The position numbers and the translations under genes are program-made. From positions 186,001 through 250,000 of the forward strand of contig NZ_BMHP01000003.1 of NCBI RefSeq assembly GCF_014641075.1: a stretch of DNA of 64,000 nt. Reading direction: 5' to 3'. Below, in pieces: positions 62,156-64,000 of the stretch. Under the pieces are notes generated by a model. That model worked only from the letters and a program-made list of their open reading frames with translations. It searched no databases and was not told where the DNA came from. Within the stretch, counting starts at the first letter, position 1. The number at the start of each line of letters is the position of its first letter. The DNA is from Paenibacillus nasutitermitis. Lineage in GTDB: Bacteria; Bacillota; Bacilli; Paenibacillales; Paenibacillaceae.

Positions 62156-63451
62156 TTATTGCTTAAGATAATCATTATGACGTTTCACCATATTATTAAT
62201 AGTCTGTTCTAGTTGTTGGCTGCCAACAAAGAACTTCTCATACTCTTCTCTGCGTAAATCAAGCACCTGCTGTGGCGTCTTTCTCGTGAATGTATTCTCT
62301 TGCTCGAACAATACGTTCTGTAAGGAATCCACATCGTACAAATCTTCAACGCCTTCAATCATCAATTTCACTGCCGCTTCACGATCAACGTCCTTGGAGG
62401 AAGGAACTCTTCCACCCGCTGCCATTAACATCACTCCTTCATCCGCATACCACTTGGAAAAAGCCCATGCTTCATCCACATGTTTGGATTTAGGATTAAT
62501 CGTTAGTCCATCACCCAGTCCATTTCTTTGCTTATGCTCTGCTGGATCTTCTGTAATTCGAGGAACAGGTGCAAAAGCAATTTTGAACTCACGTGGATTT
62601 TCAGTTAAGTTGTTCGAGGAGCGGAATATATAAGGACCTGCGTTCAACATTGCAGCTTCGCCTTTTAAGAACATCGTTTCAACCGGCATTTTGGAGGTCA
62701 ACTGCTCTCCAAGTGGTACTGTTGCACCAGTGCCCATCATTTCATTCAACGTTGTTAACCAAGTCGCAATTCCAGGATGGTCCAGGTTGGATGTACCGTC
62801 TGCTTTTGTTTCTCCGAATTGACTCAAGATAGAATCCATCGGATCGGCATATGATTCCAAAAATTGCACTAATCCGTATCGCTTATCCGTTTTCAACTTA
62901 TTCCCGTATTCTTGCATTTCTGACCAAGTCCATGCGGTAGGCACTGCCAAATTATGCTCTTTGAGCAAATTGTCATTCAACCAAATCATATAGACATTTT
63001 TAGTTGTTGGGATCGCATAATAATCTTCGCCAATTTTCCAGTCCAACGCAGACGGCCCCATTTTGTCCTCGATGTCATAGTCTTTAAAATCTTTCAAATT
63101 CAAAGCGGTACCCGCATCCACTCTTTTTTGTAAACGAGGAACATTGTAGCTGAAATAAACGTCCACTGCTTGATTCGTGATCAATGCGGTATCCAATTTC
63201 AAGTTCCCTTCGTCATCATTAACGAAACGATTATATTCAACCTGTACATCCGGATTTGTTTTATTCCATGTATCAACGACATTTTGCGGTCCCGCATCTG
63301 CAGGTACACCACCCCAAAAGACCAGCTTCACTGGCTTCTTCTGGTCTTCGCCTTTATTAGACTTGTCTGTTTCTTTGGAAGAACAACCCACTGCTAATAT
63401 TGCCACCATCGCGAATGCAAGTACCATTGATATGATCTGTTTTCTGTTCAT
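62156..63451 (-). CDS. Sugar-binding lipoprotein of ABC importer 5
   Basis: A 431-residue UgpB/MalE-type lipoprotein with lipobox AVGC (Cys23). The mature domain starts VKLVFWGGVPADAGPQNVVD and has WNKTNPDVQVEYNRFVNDDE. ATG 63451 is chosen because AGGGGGT lies eight bases upstream; an earlier in-frame start (63499) would spoil the signal peptide. First gene of an operon ending in the DapA-like lyase. The regulator cut by the right edge lies directly upstream on the same strand. Confidence 0.93.
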   Translation of the reverse strand: MNRKQIISMVLAFAMVAILAVGCSSKETDKSNKGEDQKKPVKLVFWGGVPADAGPQNVVDTWNKTNPDVQVEYNRFVNDDEGNLKLDTALITNQAVDVYFSYNVPRLQKRVDAGTALNLKDFKDYDIEDKMGPSALDWKIGEDYYAIPTTKNVYMIWLNDNLLKEHNLAVPTAWTWSEMQEYGNKLKTDKRYGLVQFLESYADPMDSILSQFGETKADGTSNLDHPGIATWLTTLNEMMGTGATVPLGEQLTSKMPVETMFLKGEAAMLNAGPYIFRSSNNLTENPREFKIAFAPVPRITEDPAEHKQRNGLGDGLTINPKSKHVDEAWAFSKWYADEGVMLMAAGGRVPSSKDVDREAAVKLMIEGVEDLYDVDSLQNVLFEQENTFTRKTPQQVLDLRREEYEKFFVGSQQLEQTINNMVKRHNDYLKQ

Positions 63452-63634
63452 TGGATATGACCCCCTTGTTGAATTCCTCCTGATTGTAACAGCTTTCATT
63501 CATGTCTCGTCACGTACAAACTCCTTCATTCATCATGCAGATTCGTGTTCTTAGCCGTTTGCAGCTTTCATGCCTTGATCGAATAGAACATAACCCTAGA
63601 CAATCGTACGATTCCCGCTTTTTCTGCCCCTATA

Positions 63635-64000
63635 TTAGGTCATCGCACTTTTCCGATATTGACTTGGCGTCTGCTTCGTCCACCGATCGAAAACCTTGAT
63701 GAAGTAATTATCATTCGGATACCCGACCATTGCTCCAATTTCATTCACACTTAAATCCGTTGTATGCAAATAATTTTCTGCTCTGCGGATTCGAACGCGT
63801 TGAAGAAAATGAATTAAGGTATCACCCGTTTTCTTCTTGAATAAACCGCTCAAATATTTCTCATCCATCGCAACCTGCTTCGCCATACTCTTTACTGTGA
63901 TCTCTTGATGATAGTTCATTCGAATATAATCGACGACCTTATTGATTTCAGGATGATCCGTTAAAATAGGGAAGTTGCGCTCCCACTGTTGCAGCTTCGT
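63635..64000 (-). CDS. AraC-type regulator, C-terminal part (5' end beyond window)
   Basis: 121 codons of an AraC-type DNA-binding domain, reading on past the right edge. Both helix-turn-helix units are present: ITVKSMAKQVAMDEKYLSGL and the signature LSVNEIGAMVGYPNDNYFIK with the closing TPSQYRKS. The missing part may be a cupin, a receiver or a membrane sensor. It is upstream of and co-directional with importer 5 (183 bases to the binding-protein start) and is the likely regulator of that operon. Confidence 0.88.
   Translation of the reverse strand, partial: TKLQQWERNFPILTDHPEINKVVDYIRMNYHQEITVKSMAKQVAMDEKYLSGLFKKKTGDTLIHFLQRVRIRRAENYLHTTDLSVNEIGAMVGYPNDNYFIKVFDRWTKQTPSQYRKSAMT

Overview
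The window looks like part of a chromosome of a Paenibacillus-type Gram-positive bacterium (Bacillota). That is inferred from the style of the genes: strong AGGAGG-type ribosome sites, several TTG and GTG starts, lipoprotein solute-binding proteins, YesM/YesN-type two-component pairs, LplB/LplC-type permeases and many AraC-type regulators. No rRNA, tRNA, CRISPR array, prophage or intact transposase was seen.

The dominant theme is carbohydrate scavenging. There are five complete three-gene ABC sugar importers (binding lipoprotein plus two permeases) at about 0.7-3.9, 18.7-22.5, 31.1-34.7, 47.3-50.8 and 60.4-63.5 kb. Each lies beside its own regulator and/or enzymes. Importer 1 is followed by an SGNH esterase, and a GHL6-type glycoside hydrolase with a divergent AraC regulator lies upstream of it. 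From 7.4 to 15 kb there is a mixed group: a DegT aminotransferase, a 5'-truncated deacetylase-like gene, a secreted protein with two carbohydrate-binding-like modules, a ceramidase-like hydrolase with a SIS protein, and an epimerase. A YesN/YesM pair (15.0-18.5 kb) lies divergent to importer 2, whose operon continues with an SDR dehydrogenase and a D-galactonate dehydratase (dgoD).

From 27 to 42 kb lies a sulfated or arabinose-containing glycan region. It holds two cysteine-type sulfatases, a formylglycine-generating enzyme with both active-site cysteines, a GH51 arabinofuranosidase as the last gene of importer 3, a second YesN/YesM pair, two AraC regulators, and a remnant of a lost permease in front of the second sulfatase. 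This is the most coherent biological system in the window: sulfatases, their maturase, a regulator with a likely operator, and an arabinoside importer with its hydrolase.

From 42 to 47 kb the genes are general: a split chromate transporter, a ROK regulator that has lost its zinc and catalytic residues, a methyltransferase, an acetyltransferase and a Nudix hydrolase. From 47 to 57 kb, importer 4 lies with a membrane-bound AraC regulator and a large secreted GxGYxYP-like protein. A 49-base element with 43 identities precedes both the importer operon and the regulator gene, and both begin with TTG. A MITE-like element (about 56.8-56.95 kb), a WYL regulator divergent to an MFS exporter, and importer 5 with a DapA-like lyase complete the window. 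The first gene (SGNH hydrolase) and the last (AraC-type regulator) are cut by the window edges.
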